A stretch of 15,077 nucleotides of DNA from Flavobacterium psychrophilum (GCA_022729635.1 DZAU01000046.1:2213-17289), one strand, 5' to 3'. Counted from the first letter of the stretch, positions 1 through 6,759 are shown. Notes: generated by a model from the letters alone, not told the origin. A program made the numbers and translations.

Positions 1-324
1 ACTTTGAATAATCCATTCCACTAATTCTTCGGTTTCGGGTCTTGGAATCAAAACATCTTGATTTACCTCAAAATCTAAACCATAAAAACTGGTTTTCCCC
101 AATAGATATTGAATTGGAATTTCCTTTTTGAGTTCTCCTAAAATCGAATTCCAAAGTTGGATTTCTTCATTAGAAAAAATCAAATCAGGATTCAAAGCTA
201 AATCAACTCGCTTCAATTGGTTTTTTTCTTCTAAAATTAAATAGAAAAAACTTTCCGCTTCGCCAGAATCATAAATAGGCGAAAGTTCTTGAATGAAATG
301 AGTTCTGTATTTTTTAATTTTCAT
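1..324 (-). CDS. prmC: PrmC (HemK) release factor glutamine methyltransferase, N-terminal part only
   Basis: PrmC uses S-adenosylmethionine to methylate the glutamine of the GGQ motif in release factors RF1 and RF2, in the cytoplasm. An open frame starts at ATG 324-322 and runs without a stop for 108 codons to the window edge, so the catalytic domain with the NPPY motif lies outside. What is visible is the helical N-terminal substrate-binding domain followed by the family signature at the domain junction: residues reading IPIQYLLGKTSFYGLDF, then VLIPRPETEELVEWI close to the window edge. The spacing and the IPRPETE motif are typical of PrmC and not of other methyltransferases. It lies downstream of the GNAT gene on the same strand, 205 bases away, with repeat elements between them. 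I saw no clear promoter immediately upstream. The family call is firm; completeness cannot be judged here. Confidence 0.9.
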   Translation of the reverse strand, partial: MKIKKYRTHFIQELSPIYDSGEAESFFYLILEEKNQLKRVDLALNPDLIFSNEEIQLWNSILGELKKEIPIQYLLGKTSFYGLDFEVNQDVLIPRPETEELVEWIIQS

Positions 325-350
325 TGAAATAATTCATTTTAAAAGTCAAC

Positions 351-452
351 TTTATCATTTCGAAGAAGTAGAAATCTCATTGATTGCTCAGGTTTGTTAA
401 GATTTGCTTCGCCTGTTTGCTTTCTCTCGAGTCTCCTGCGTTGGATGACAAA
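351..452. repeat. Degenerate intergenic element with terminal inverted repeats
   Basis: About 100 bases of non-coding DNA between the GNAT gene and prmC. The ends read TTTATCAT (351-358) and ATGACAAA (445-452), which are inverted copies with one mismatch. Directly inside the left end is TTTCGAAGAAGTAGAAATC. I recognise this from memory as a class of short intergenic filler common in flavobacterial genomes (a TCATTTCGA...GAAATC type), but no database was searched. No protein is supported here. The rest of the gap is AT-rich and unremarkable. Confidence 0.5.
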
Positions 453-512
453 AAAATAGATAAATAATATTCTAATCATTTAAGAAAAAAGAGTTTTTAT
501 TTTTTCCATTTA

Positions 513-539
513 CATTCCCCCTTCGGGGGTTAGGGGGCT
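513..539. repeat. C5/G5 hairpin element that overlaps the end of the GNAT gene
   Basis: CCCCC (517-521), loop TTC, GGGGG (525-529) form a short GC-only stem in otherwise AT-rich DNA, followed by TTAGGGGGCT with another G5 run (533-537). The minus-strand stop codon TAA of the GNAT gene is at 532-530, so the last residues of that protein (Leu-Ala-Pro) are encoded inside the element. No T tract follows the stem in either direction, so a Rho-independent terminator is not clearly supported. The pattern resembles a frequent flavobacterial intergenic repeat; that is recollection and was not checked. Confidence 0.6.
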
Positions 540-1021
540 AAATCTTTCAACATCCAAACCGGACAAGAAACGTGACCTGTGCTTCCCATTGGCGAACAAA
601 TATATTCAAAACCCACTTTCTTGTAGAGTTTTTGGGCATCGTGCATAAATGGCATTGTTTCGAGATAACACTTTTCGAAACCAAAATCTTTAGCGCTTTG
701 CAAACAAATTCCCATCATTTGGCTACCTATTCCTCGTCCACGAGCTTCTGGCAGAAAATACATTTTTTGCAATTCGCAAATAGTTTCGGCTTCGTTTTCA
801 AGTCTCGCAACTCCTGCTCCACCAATTATTTTTCCGTTGTTTTCGACTACAAAATAGACTGATTTTGGTTTGCTATATTCTTCAAACATAAAATCCAAAT
901 ACGGATCTGCATAAGCGGTTCCTACTTTTGGAATATTCAATTCCTCAAAAACATTTCTTATCAATTTTGCCACAGCTTGATTGTCTTTCTGCTCTATTTT
1001 TCGGATGTGCCAGTTTTCCAT
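530..1021 (-). CDS. GNAT family N-acetyltransferase
   Basis: A 163-residue single-domain acetyltransferase of the GNAT fold, expected to transfer an acetyl group from acetyl-CoA to an amine; the substrate is unknown. The acetyl-CoA pyrophosphate-binding loop is seen at residues 94-99 (RGRGIG), preceded by the beta-4 strand ELQKMYFL, and followed by the typical beta-5 strand and KLYKKVGF (about 131-138). I chose ATG 1021 because the GNAT fold begins directly after it (WHIRKIEQKD). An open frame continues upstream to 1105, but those 28 residues are rich in Phe, Leu and Tyr, match nothing I know, and contain the promoter. The C-terminal three codons lie within the C5/G5 repeat. The gene is divergent from ribD, and the two promoters sit within about 75 bases. 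Confidence 0.88.
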   Translation of the reverse strand: MENWHIRKIEQKDNQAVAKLIRNVFEELNIPKVGTAYADPYLDFMFEEYSKPKSVYFVVENNGKIIGGAGVARLENEAETICELQKMYFLPEARGRGIGSQMMGICLQSAKDFGFEKCYLETMPFMHDAQKLYKKVGFEYICSPMGSTGHVSCPVWMLKDLAP

Positions 1022-1045
1022 TATGTGAAATTCAAATTTATGGTA

Positions 1046-1079
1046 CAAAAATAGAAATTGTTTGATGTAAAAATCCAAA
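1046..1079 (-). promoter_or_regulatory. Bacteroidota-type promoter of the GNAT gene
   Basis: On the minus strand a -33 TTTG (1079-1076) is followed after 22 bases by TATTTTTG (1053-1046), a full match to the -7 consensus TAnnTTTG. The predicted transcript would start near 1042, about 20 bases before ATG 1021, which supports that start over the upstream one. Confidence 0.65.
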
Positions 1080-1112
1080 GATTCATAACTAAATCCTAAA
1101 CACAAAAATCAT

Positions 1113-1120
1113 TACTTTTG
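1113..1120 (+). promoter_or_regulatory. -7 box of the ribD promoter
   Basis: TACTTTTG at 1113-1120 matches TAnnTTTG exactly and ends only five bases before the GTG start of ribD. I see no TTG at the usual upstream distance, so only half of the promoter is recognisable. If it is used, the mRNA would have almost no leader. Confidence 0.5.
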
Positions 1121-1125
1121 TAATT

Positions 1126-2175
1126 GTGAAGAAACAAGAAAAATATATGCGCCGTTGCCTCGAATTGGCAAAAAATGGTTTGGGAACAACATATCCCAAT
1201 CCTTTGGTTGGCAGTGTAATTGTATATAATAACAAAATTATTGGCGAAGGTTGGCACAAAAAATCAGGCGAAGCTCACGCCGAAGTCAATGCTGTGAATT
1301 CCGTAAAAGACAAATCATTGCTAAAAAAATCGACTATTTATGTGAGTTTGGAGCCATGCAGCCATTTTGGAAAAACTCCGCCTTGCTGTGATTTAATTAT
1401 TGAAAACGAGATTCCAAATGTAGTTATCGGAACAGTTGATCCCAATATAAAAGTCGCTGGTAACGGAATCAAAAAATTAATCGAAGCCGGCAAAAATGTA
1501 AAAGTTGGTGTTCTTGAATCCGAATGCAAAGAATTGAACAAGCGATTTTTTACCTTCCACGAAAAGAAAAGACCTTACGTGATTTTGAAATGGGCAGAAA
1601 GTCAGGATGGTTTTATTGCGCCAATGAATAGTCATCGTAAAGAACAAAAACCTGTCTGGATAACCAATGAATTTTCGCGTCAATTGGTTCATAAATGGCG
1701 AAGCGAAGAACAGGCTGTTCTTGTGGGAACGACCACTGCTATTGATGATAATCCAAAATTGGATGTGCGAGATTGGGCAGGAAATAATCCTGTCAGAATT
1801 ATTTTGGATCAGAATAATCGAATTCCAAAAGACAGCGTAGTTTTTGACAACCAAGTAAAAACCACTATTTTTTCGAAATCAAAAAATGCAATTAATCTAG
1901 AAAATACTACCTTTGAGGTACTAGATTTTGAACAAAATTTAGCGGAGCAAATCCTGAAAAAAATATTCGAACATAAAATACAATCAGTGATTATTGAAGG
2001 AGGAACACAGACATTGCAAACCTTCATAAACGAAAACCTTTGGGACGAAACACGAATATTTATAGGCAATAAAACTTTCGAAAAGGGAATAAAGGCTCCA
2101 ATTATCGCTTTAAAAAACAGTGAAAAACAGTGTATTGAAAACGATTTACTTATAATTTCCAGAAATTATGATTAA
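1126..2175 (+). CDS. ribD: Bifunctional riboflavin biosynthesis protein RibD (deaminase/reductase)
   Basis: RibD carries out two consecutive cytoplasmic steps of riboflavin synthesis: deamination of the diaminopyrimidine made from GTP, then NADPH-dependent reduction of its ribosyl side chain. The protein has 349 residues, normal for the family. The N-terminal zinc deaminase domain (about 1-145) shows TYPNPLVGSVIV, the HAE motif (H51, E53) and PCSHFGKTPPC with zinc ligands C78 and C87. The reductase domain (about 150-348) begins YVILKWAESQDGFIA and includes VWITNEFSR, DDNPKLDVR and IIEGGTQTL. The start is GTG 1126: the residues after it align with the usual RibD N-terminus, and ATG 1147 would cut seven residues. 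The stop overlaps the HAD gene by 8 bases, implying a shared transcript. No FMN riboswitch is visible upstream, and there is no room for one. Confidence 0.95.
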   Translation: MKKQEKYMRRCLELAKNGLGTTYPNPLVGSVIVYNNKIIGEGWHKKSGEAHAEVNAVNSVKDKSLLKKSTIYVSLEPCSHFGKTPPCCDLIIENEIPNVVIGTVDPNIKVAGNGIKKLIEAGKNVKVGVLESECKELNKRFFTFHEKKRPYVILKWAESQDGFIAPMNSHRKEQKPVWITNEFSRQLVHKWRSEEQAVLVGTTTAIDDNPKLDVRDWAGNNPVRIILDQNNRIPKDSVVFDNQVKTTIFSKSKNAINLENTTFEVLDFEQNLAEQILKKIFEHKIQSVIIEGGTQTLQTFINENLWDETRIFIGNKTFEKGIKAPIIALKNSEKQCIENDLLIISRNYD

Positions 2176-2776
2176 TACTATTATTTTTGATTTTGGAGAT
2201 ATTTTTATCAATTTAGATAAAAAAGCAACCATTGATTCCCTGAAAAATTTGGGATTATCACAATGGAATGAAGATTTAGACCAATTGAATTTACAATTTG
2301 AAAAAGGGAAAATCTCACAAGAAAACTTCCTTTTAGGCATTCAAAAACACGTCCCAAATGCAACTATCGATGAAGTTTTAACAGCCTGGAATGCCATTCT
2401 GCTGGATTTTCCTTTGTATAGATTAGAGTTTTTGCAAAATATTTCAAAGAAATACCGATTGTTTTTATTGAGCAATACCGATGCCATTCACATAGAAACT
2501 TTCGAGAGAGAAAGCGGCGTTTCCTTTTACAGTGATTTTTATCAATGCTTTGAAAAAATTTATTTTTCTTTTGAAATGGGAATGCGAAAACCCGATGCCG
2601 AGATTTTTAATTACATTTTAAGAAAGCACGAGTTGTCGGCAAAACGCACTTTGTTTGTTGACGATAAAAAGGAAAATACAGATGCTGCCTTTTCTCTAGG
2701 AATGCAAGTATGGAATTTACAAGTTGGCAAAGAAGATGTGGTGGAATTGTTTTCGAAAAAAGATTTACTGTTTTGA
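2168..2776 (+). CDS. HAD-superfamily hydrolase, YihX-like (subfamily IA)
   Basis: A 202-residue cytoplasmic HAD hydrolase, probably a phosphatase of small phosphorylated metabolites. Motif I is FDFGDIFINLD with nucleophile D8; the usual acid/base Asp two residues on is Gly, as in YihX and epoxide-hydrolase N-domain-like members. Motif II is LLSNTD with S102, motif III is RKPD with K141, and motif IV is FVDDKKEN (D165, D166). A helical cap lies at about 16-95. ATG 2168 overlaps the end of ribD by 8 bases, so the two are probably translationally coupled. A riboflavin-pathway phosphatase, which removes phosphate from the RibD product, is often a HAD protein, so this position makes that role possible. 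That is inference from gene order only; the YihX-like motifs would equally fit a sugar-phosphate phosphatase. Confidence 0.87.
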   Translation: MINTIIFDFGDIFINLDKKATIDSLKNLGLSQWNEDLDQLNLQFEKGKISQENFLLGIQKHVPNATIDEVLTAWNAILLDFPLYRLEFLQNISKKYRLFLLSNTDAIHIETFERESGVSFYSDFYQCFEKIYFSFEMGMRKPDAEIFNYILRKHELSAKRTLFVDDKKENTDAAFSLGMQVWNLQVGKEDVVELFSKKDLLF

Positions 2777-2779
2777 AAA

Positions 2780-2910
2780 AATCAATGGCAATGACAATGG
2801 CAATTTCAATAAAAAAATAAAATGATTAATCAAGCTCATTAAAATCAATTCCTTTCCCATTAAAATTTGATATTGCCATTGAATTTGATTTTTGCCATTG
2901 AAAATGAAAG
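2780..2910. repeat. Inverted CAATGGCAA repeats with a 19-base tandem arm
   Basis: Left arm: CAATGGCAA at 2783-2791 and 2795-2803. Right arm: the reverse complement TTGCCATTG at 2873-2881 and 2892-2900. The right arm is also a 19-base tandem: units 2854-2872 (degenerate), 2873-2891 and 2892-2910, each beginning TTnCCATT. The third unit contains the ATG of yigZ (2904). The arms could fold into a long imperfect stem around about 50-70 bases in the RNA. This fills nearly the whole gap between the HAD gene and yigZ; no promoter was recognised. Confidence 0.75.
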
Positions 2911-3506
2911 ATACTTACAAAACGATAGCTTTTCCTCCGTCAGTAATTCTATTTAAAGAAAAAAATAGCAAATTCTTTGGATACGCTTTTCCCATTGAAT
3001 CTGAAACAGAAGTAAAACCCATTATCGACAATTTACGAAAACAACATCCCAATGCAGGACATTATTGTTATGCTTATCAAATGGGCACAGACACAATAGT
3101 TTATAGGGCAAATGATGACGGCGAACCAAGCAATACTGCGGGAATGCCTATTTACGGGCAAATTCAGTCTTTTGATCTTACCAATGTTTTACTCGTCGTT
3201 GTGAGGATTTTTGGTGGTGTAAAATTAGGTGTTGGCGGATTGATTTCAGCTTATAGAACTACGGCTCAACTCATTTTAGAGTCTTCTGAAATAATCGAAA
3301 AAATAATAGATATTCATTTTCTTATTTCCTTCGATTACAAAAATATCAATAAAGTGATGCGAGTAATTAAAGAAAAAAATGTTGAAATTGCATCCCAAAA
3401 AATGGAACTGAGTTGTGAAATAGAAATCGTTACCCGAAAAAAAAATGCCAAAACGATTTTCGAAATTTTTGATTCGATGTTTGAGATAGAAATTAATAAA
3501 GCCTAA
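2904..3506 (+). CDS. yigZ: YigZ/IMPACT family protein (UPF0029)
   Basis: A 200-residue member of the YigZ/IMPACT family. The eukaryotic relative IMPACT binds GCN1 in translation control; the bacterial molecular role is not settled. The N-terminal domain carries the family signatures: KNSKFFGYAF (about 20-29), NDDGEPSNTAGMPI (70-83) and VVVRIFGGVKLGVGGLISAY (98-117). The C-terminal domain (about 137-195) is the small UPF0029 ferredoxin-like domain. The usual DDGEPSGTAG has Asn for Gly here (residue 77). I chose ATG 2904; the in-frame TTG at 2892 lies inside the CCATTG repeat and would add only four residues. The gene is convergent with the thioesterase gene, with 29 bases between their stop codons and no clear terminator hairpin. 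Confidence 0.92.
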   Translation: MKDTYKTIAFPPSVILFKEKNSKFFGYAFPIESETEVKPIIDNLRKQHPNAGHYCYAYQMGTDTIVYRANDDGEPSNTAGMPIYGQIQSFDLTNVLLVVVRIFGGVKLGVGGLISAYRTTAQLILESSEIIEKIIDIHFLISFDYKNINKVMRVIKEKNVEIASQKMELSCEIEIVTRKKNAKTIFEIFDSMFEIEINKA

Positions 3507-3535
3507 ATTTGACTTTGAACGATACTTTTTTACTC

Positions 3536-3940
3536 TTAAACGACAGATTTTAATATTTTGACAATATATTCTGGCGGAGCAATTGGTTTTCCCGTTTTCA
3601 TGTCTACAAAAACTAAAATCGAATTGCCTGTTGTTAATAACTCATCGCTTTCATTATAAAGCTCATAGTCAAATTCTATCTTGACAGAGGTCTTATTTTT
3701 AAAAATGGTCTTCAAAGTCAATAACTCGTCATAACGAGCCGGTTTCTTGTAATTCATTGTCAAGGAAACCACAGGAAGCATAATCCCGTTTTCTTCCATC
3801 CATTTATAAGAAATCCCTTTGTTTCTAAGCCATTCGACCCTTCCAACTTCAAAAAACTGGGCATAATTACCGTGATAAACAACTCCCATCTGATCAGTTT
3901 CAGAATAGCGCACTCGAATTTGTATTTGATGATAATCCAT
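3536..3940 (-). CDS. YbgC/4HBT-type acyl-CoA thioesterase
   Basis: A 134-residue single hot-dog domain, expected to hydrolyse acyl-CoA thioesters in the cytoplasm. The N-terminal active-site stretch RYSETDQMGVVYHGNYAQFF (residues 11-30) holds the conserved Asp (D16) and the YHGNY segment typical of the YbgC/4-hydroxybenzoyl-CoA thioesterase family. Length and single-domain form are normal. ATG 3940 is the natural start because the first beta strand follows at once. E. coli YbgC belongs to the tol-pal operon, but here the gene stands alone, divergent from dnaA and convergent with yigZ, so that context does not apply. The substrate chain length cannot be read from the sequence. Confidence 0.9.
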   Translation of the reverse strand: MDYHQIQIRVRYSETDQMGVVYHGNYAQFFEVGRVEWLRNKGISYKWMEENGIMLPVVSLTMNYKKPARYDELLTLKTIFKNKTSVKIEFDYELYNESDELLTTGNSILVFVDMKTGKPIAPPEYIVKILKSVV

Positions 3941-4031
3941 TAAATTATTTATTAAAAAATTAAAATTTTAAAAACTCCATACAACAATATTTTGTAAAAA
4001 TTACATAAAAAATATTTTTTTTTGGTTAAAT

Positions 4032-4040
4032 TTATTCACA
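4032..4040 (+). promoter_or_regulatory. Candidate DnaA box upstream of dnaA
   Basis: TTATTCACA fits the DnaA-box consensus TTWTNCACA and lies 84 bases before the dnaA start. It follows an A/T-only stretch with a run of nine T (about 4015-4023). It overlaps a weak promoter-like pair (TTG 4022-4024; CATATTTG 4039-4046, one mismatch to TAnnTTTG, spacing only 14). I found no second box in the 184-base gap, so this looks more like an autoregulatory site than a complete origin. Confidence 0.45.
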
Positions 4041-4124
4041 TATTTGTTACCCCAAATAACTACACCAATTAAACCATATTTTTTATTAGAAAACATTACC
4101 AAACGAAATAATTTAACCAAATTT

Positions 4125-5552
4125 ATGAACAAGACTGCACAATCAGTATGGGAAAACTGCCTCTCTTTTATTAAAGACAATATTGCAGACCAAGCTTACA
4201 AAACTTGGTTTGAACCTATTAAGTCAGTTGAGCTTACCGATAATGCATTATACATTCAAGTTCCCAGCAAATTTTTCTACGAATGGTTAGAAGAACACTA
4301 TGTTAAATTATTGAAAGTAGCACTAACCAAAGAACTCGGAAAAAATGCAAAGCTACTCTATAAAATTAAAATGGAAAACACTTATGGCAACAAACAACCG
4401 TTTACCGAACAAATTCCTAGTTCTAATCGAGTTCCTATGAAGCCGCAAGATGTTGATGGACCGTATAAAAACCTTAATCCAGAATTAAAAAATCCGTTTG
4501 TAATTCCAGGTATTCGAAATTTAAAAATCGAATCGCAACTGAATGCAAATTATAGTTTTGACAATTTTCTTGAAGGAGATTCAAATAGATTGGCTCGTTC
4601 AGCAGGTATGGCTGTGGCCAATAAGCCTGGCGGGACTTCATTTAATCCGTTATTAATTTTTGGCGGTGTTGGTTTGGGCAAAACGCATTTAGCACACGCT
4701 ATTGGTGTTGAAATCAAAGACAAATATCCAGAAAAAACAGTTTTATATATTTCGGCAGAAATTTTTACCCAACAATATATTGATTCCGTTAAGAAAAATA
4801 ATCGAAATGACTTTATCCATTTCTATCAACTTATCGATGTATTAATCATTGATGATGTTCAATTCCTTTCCGGAAAATCAGGAACTCAAGATGTATTTTT
4901 CCATATTTTCAATTATTTACATCAAAACGGCAAACAGGTAATTTTGACTTCAGATAAGGCACCAGTTGACATGCAAGACATTGAACAACGATTATTATCC
5001 CGTTTCAAATGGGGTTTATCGGCAGAATTGCATCAACCTGATTATGAAACCAGAATTTCTATCCTAAAAAACATATTGTATCGTGACGGAGTAGAAATTC
5101 CAGAAGAAATCATAGAATATGTAGCCCGAAACATCAAATCGAATGTTCGAGAACTCGAAGGTGCAATTATCTCCTTGATTGCACAATCTTCTTTCAACAA
5201 AAAAGAAGTGACACTGGAGCTTGCCAAAAATGTTGTTGAAAAATTCGTTAAAAATGTAAAAAGAGAAATCTCAATCGATTATATTCAAAAAATTATTTCC
5301 GATTATTTTCAATTGGATATTGAAACACTTCAATCCAAAACCCGAAAAAGGCATATCGTTCAAGCCCGTCAATTAGCAATGTTTTTTGCCAAGAAATTTA
5401 CCAAAGCTTCTTTGGCAAACATTGGTTCCCAAATAGGCGATCGTGATCACGCCACGGTTTTACACGCTTGCAAAACCGTTGATAATTTAGTTGCCACTGA
5501 CAAACAATTCAAGAAATTTGTCGAAGACATCAACAAGAAATTAACCCTTTAA
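4125..5552 (+). CDS. dnaA: Chromosomal replication initiator protein DnaA
   Basis: DnaA is the AAA+ ATPase that binds DnaA boxes at oriC, melts the origin and loads the replicative helicase. The 475-residue protein has all four domains. Domain I (about 1-85) begins AQSVWENCLSFIKDNI. A short linker II spans about 86-135. The AAA+ domain III has Walker A GGVGLGKTH (180-188), Walker B VLIIDDVQF (239-247) and the sensor/box VII region with QRLLSRFKWG (288-297). Domain IV ends with the helix-turn-helix signature GDRDHATVLHA (438-448). I chose ATG 4125: a TTG-started frame opens at 4044, but its 27 extra residues fall in the promoter region and do not resemble DnaA. The phosphatase gene starts 7 bases after the stop. 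Confidence 0.97.
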   Translation: MNKTAQSVWENCLSFIKDNIADQAYKTWFEPIKSVELTDNALYIQVPSKFFYEWLEEHYVKLLKVALTKELGKNAKLLYKIKMENTYGNKQPFTEQIPSSNRVPMKPQDVDGPYKNLNPELKNPFVIPGIRNLKIESQLNANYSFDNFLEGDSNRLARSAGMAVANKPGGTSFNPLLIFGGVGLGKTHLAHAIGVEIKDKYPEKTVLYISAEIFTQQYIDSVKKNNRNDFIHFYQLIDVLIIDDVQFLSGKSGTQDVFFHIFNYLHQNGKQVILTSDKAPVDMQDIEQRLLSRFKWGLSAELHQPDYETRISILKNILYRDGVEIPEEIIEYVARNIKSNVRELEGAIISLIAQSSFNKKEVTLELAKNVVEKFVKNVKREISIDYIQKIISDYFQLDIETLQSKTRKRHIVQARQLAMFFAKKFTKASLANIGSQIGDRDHATVLHACKTVDNLVATDKQFKKFVEDINKKLTL

Positions 5553-5559
5553 ATACATT

Positions 5560-6027
5560 ATGTCTATTAAGATATTAATGGTTTGTTTGGGCAATATTTG
5601 TCGGTCACCTTTGGCCGAAGGAATATTGACGTCAAAACTTCCAAAAAATAAGTTTAGGGTAGATTCTGCCGGAACTGGTTCTTGGTACATTGGTCATCAA
5701 CCTGATAAGCGTTCGATTGCCGTTGCAAAAAAAAATAAATTAGATATTTCGCAACAAAAAGGCCGACAATTTTCTAAAGATGATTTCGAATGGTTTGATT
5801 ATATCTATGTAATGGACAGTTCTAATTATGACGATGTCATTGCATTAGCAAAAAAACAAGAACATAAAGACAAGGTACAACTCATTTTGAATGAATTGTT
5901 CCCAAATGAAAATGTAGATGTGCCTGATCCATACTTTGGTTTACCTAATGGATTTGATTCTGTTTATAAAATGCTCGATGAGGCTTGTGATGTAATTGCA
6001 AGTAAACTTATCGAAAAACATTGTTGA
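5560..6027 (+). CDS. Low-molecular-weight protein tyrosine phosphatase
   Basis: A 155-residue cytoplasmic phosphatase of the LMW-PTP family, which removes phosphate from tyrosine residues through a cysteinyl-phosphate intermediate. The P-loop is VCLGNICRSP near the N-terminus, with nucleophile C9 and R15. The general acid is D123 in VPDPYFG. DSAGTGSWYIGHQPDKRS (35-52) is the usual second signature. All catalytic residues are present and the length is normal. In many bacteria such enzymes act on tyrosine kinases that control exopolysaccharide export, but no kinase or polysaccharide gene is visible here. The gene follows dnaA after 7 bases and is probably cotranscribed with it. That pairing appears common in flavobacteria, by recollection. 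Confidence 0.94.
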   Translation: MSIKILMVCLGNICRSPLAEGILTSKLPKNKFRVDSAGTGSWYIGHQPDKRSIAVAKKNKLDISQQKGRQFSKDDFEWFDYIYVMDSSNYDDVIALAKKQEHKDKVQLILNELFPNENVDVPDPYFGLPNGFDSVYKMLDEACDVIASKLIEKHC

Positions 6028-6124
6028 TTTTATACCGAACCCTGTTTATTCCATAAATCAAAGTATTTCCCATTTTGCAGCAATAAAATTTATTGTAGTG
6101 CAATTACAGAAAATAGCGAACAAG

Positions 6125-6150
6125 TTGCCTTAGTTTTTTTTATAACTTTG
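6125..6150 (+). promoter_or_regulatory. Promoter of the Uma2-family gene
   Basis: TAACTTTG (6143-6150) matches TAnnTTTG exactly. A TTG lies at 6125-6127, 15 bases upstream, slightly closer than usual. It is 16 bases before ATG 6166. The remainder of the 138-base gap after the phosphatase gene shows no gene; a small AT palindrome-like stretch (about 6080-6098) was not interpretable. Confidence 0.55.
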
Positions 6151-6165
6151 TAAAAAATATAGGTT

Positions 6166-6759
6166 ATGCCAACAATAGTAAAAAACTTTTCGGATTTAGA
6201 CTTAACAAAAACCTATACATATTCAGATTATTTGCTTTGGCAATTCACTGAACGTGTAGAGCTGATAAAAGGATATATCTTAAAAATGAGTCCTGCACCG
6301 AGTTCAAACCATCAAAAAATTTCACAAAATTTGAATTGGAAAATATATGGCTTTTTCCAAAATCATAATTGCAGCGTGTTTGTTGCTCCGTTTGATGTTC
6401 GATTGCCTGTAAAATCAGCAAAAAAAAATACTACGGTGGTTCAACCCGATTTGTGTGTAATTTGTAATGAAGATAAAATCGACGACAGAGGTTGTAATGG
6501 TGCTCCAGACTTAATTGTAGAGATTTTATCACCCAAAAACAGCAAACACGATGTCGACACCAAGTTCAACTTATATCAAGAAAGTGGTGTAAAAGAATAT
6601 TGGATTGTTGAACCCGAAGAACATATTGTTTTAGTTTATACCTTAAAAGATGGAGAATATATTGGTTCAAAGCCTTTTTCAGAGGGCGAAACAATTAAAA
6701 GCATCATTTTTCCTGAAATGAAAATTGATGTTCAAGATGTTTTCAAAAGAGTAAAATAA
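6166..6759 (+). CDS. Uma2 family (DUF820) putative PD-(D/E)XK nuclease-fold protein
   Basis: A 197-residue Uma2 (DUF820) protein. The family adopts a restriction-endonuclease-like PD-(D/E)XK fold and is predicted to be a nuclease; its biological role is poorly known. Expected active-site positions are present: E32 in RVELIKG, D95 in VVQPDLCVI, E119 in the hallmark APDLIVEILSPKNSKHD (113-129), and downstream lysines K127 and K133. YWIVEP (145-150) is also typical. It has its own promoter and lies between two housekeeping genes. Uma2 genes are abundant in cyanobacteria and scattered in Bacteroidota, often as multiple paralogues, so lateral gain is plausible, although base composition looks like that of the neighbours. 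No toxin-antitoxin partner is adjacent. The methyltransferase gene follows after 37 bases. Confidence 0.88.
   Translation: MPTIVKNFSDLDLTKTYTYSDYLLWQFTERVELIKGYILKMSPAPSSNHQKISQNLNWKIYGFFQNHNCSVFVAPFDVRLPVKSAKKNTTVVQPDLCVICNEDKIDDRGCNGAPDLIVEILSPKNSKHDVDTKFNLYQESGVKEYWIVEPEEHIVLVYTLKDGEYIGSKPFSEGETIKSIIFPEMKIDVQDVFKRVK

Noticed and set aside
351..452. Possible small peptide gene or pseudogene in the prmC-GNAT gap
   Set aside because: Translations are short and explained by the repeat; there is no start codon with a promoter and no similarity to a known protein.
572..862. Open frame on the plus strand opposite the GNAT gene
   Set aside because: It is fully antisense to a well-supported acetyltransferase and its translation has no recognisable motif.
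1022..1105. N-terminal extension of the GNAT protein to 1105
   Set aside because: It adds 28 residues unlike any GNAT and runs through the predicted promoter at 1046-1079; ATG 1021 fits the fold start.
4044..4124. TTG-started extension of DnaA
   Set aside because: The 27 extra residues cover the AT-rich regulatory gap, and DnaA domain I begins just after ATG 4125.
3941..4124. Complete replication origin upstream of dnaA
   Set aside because: Only one DnaA-box match was found and no cluster, so oriC is not supported here.
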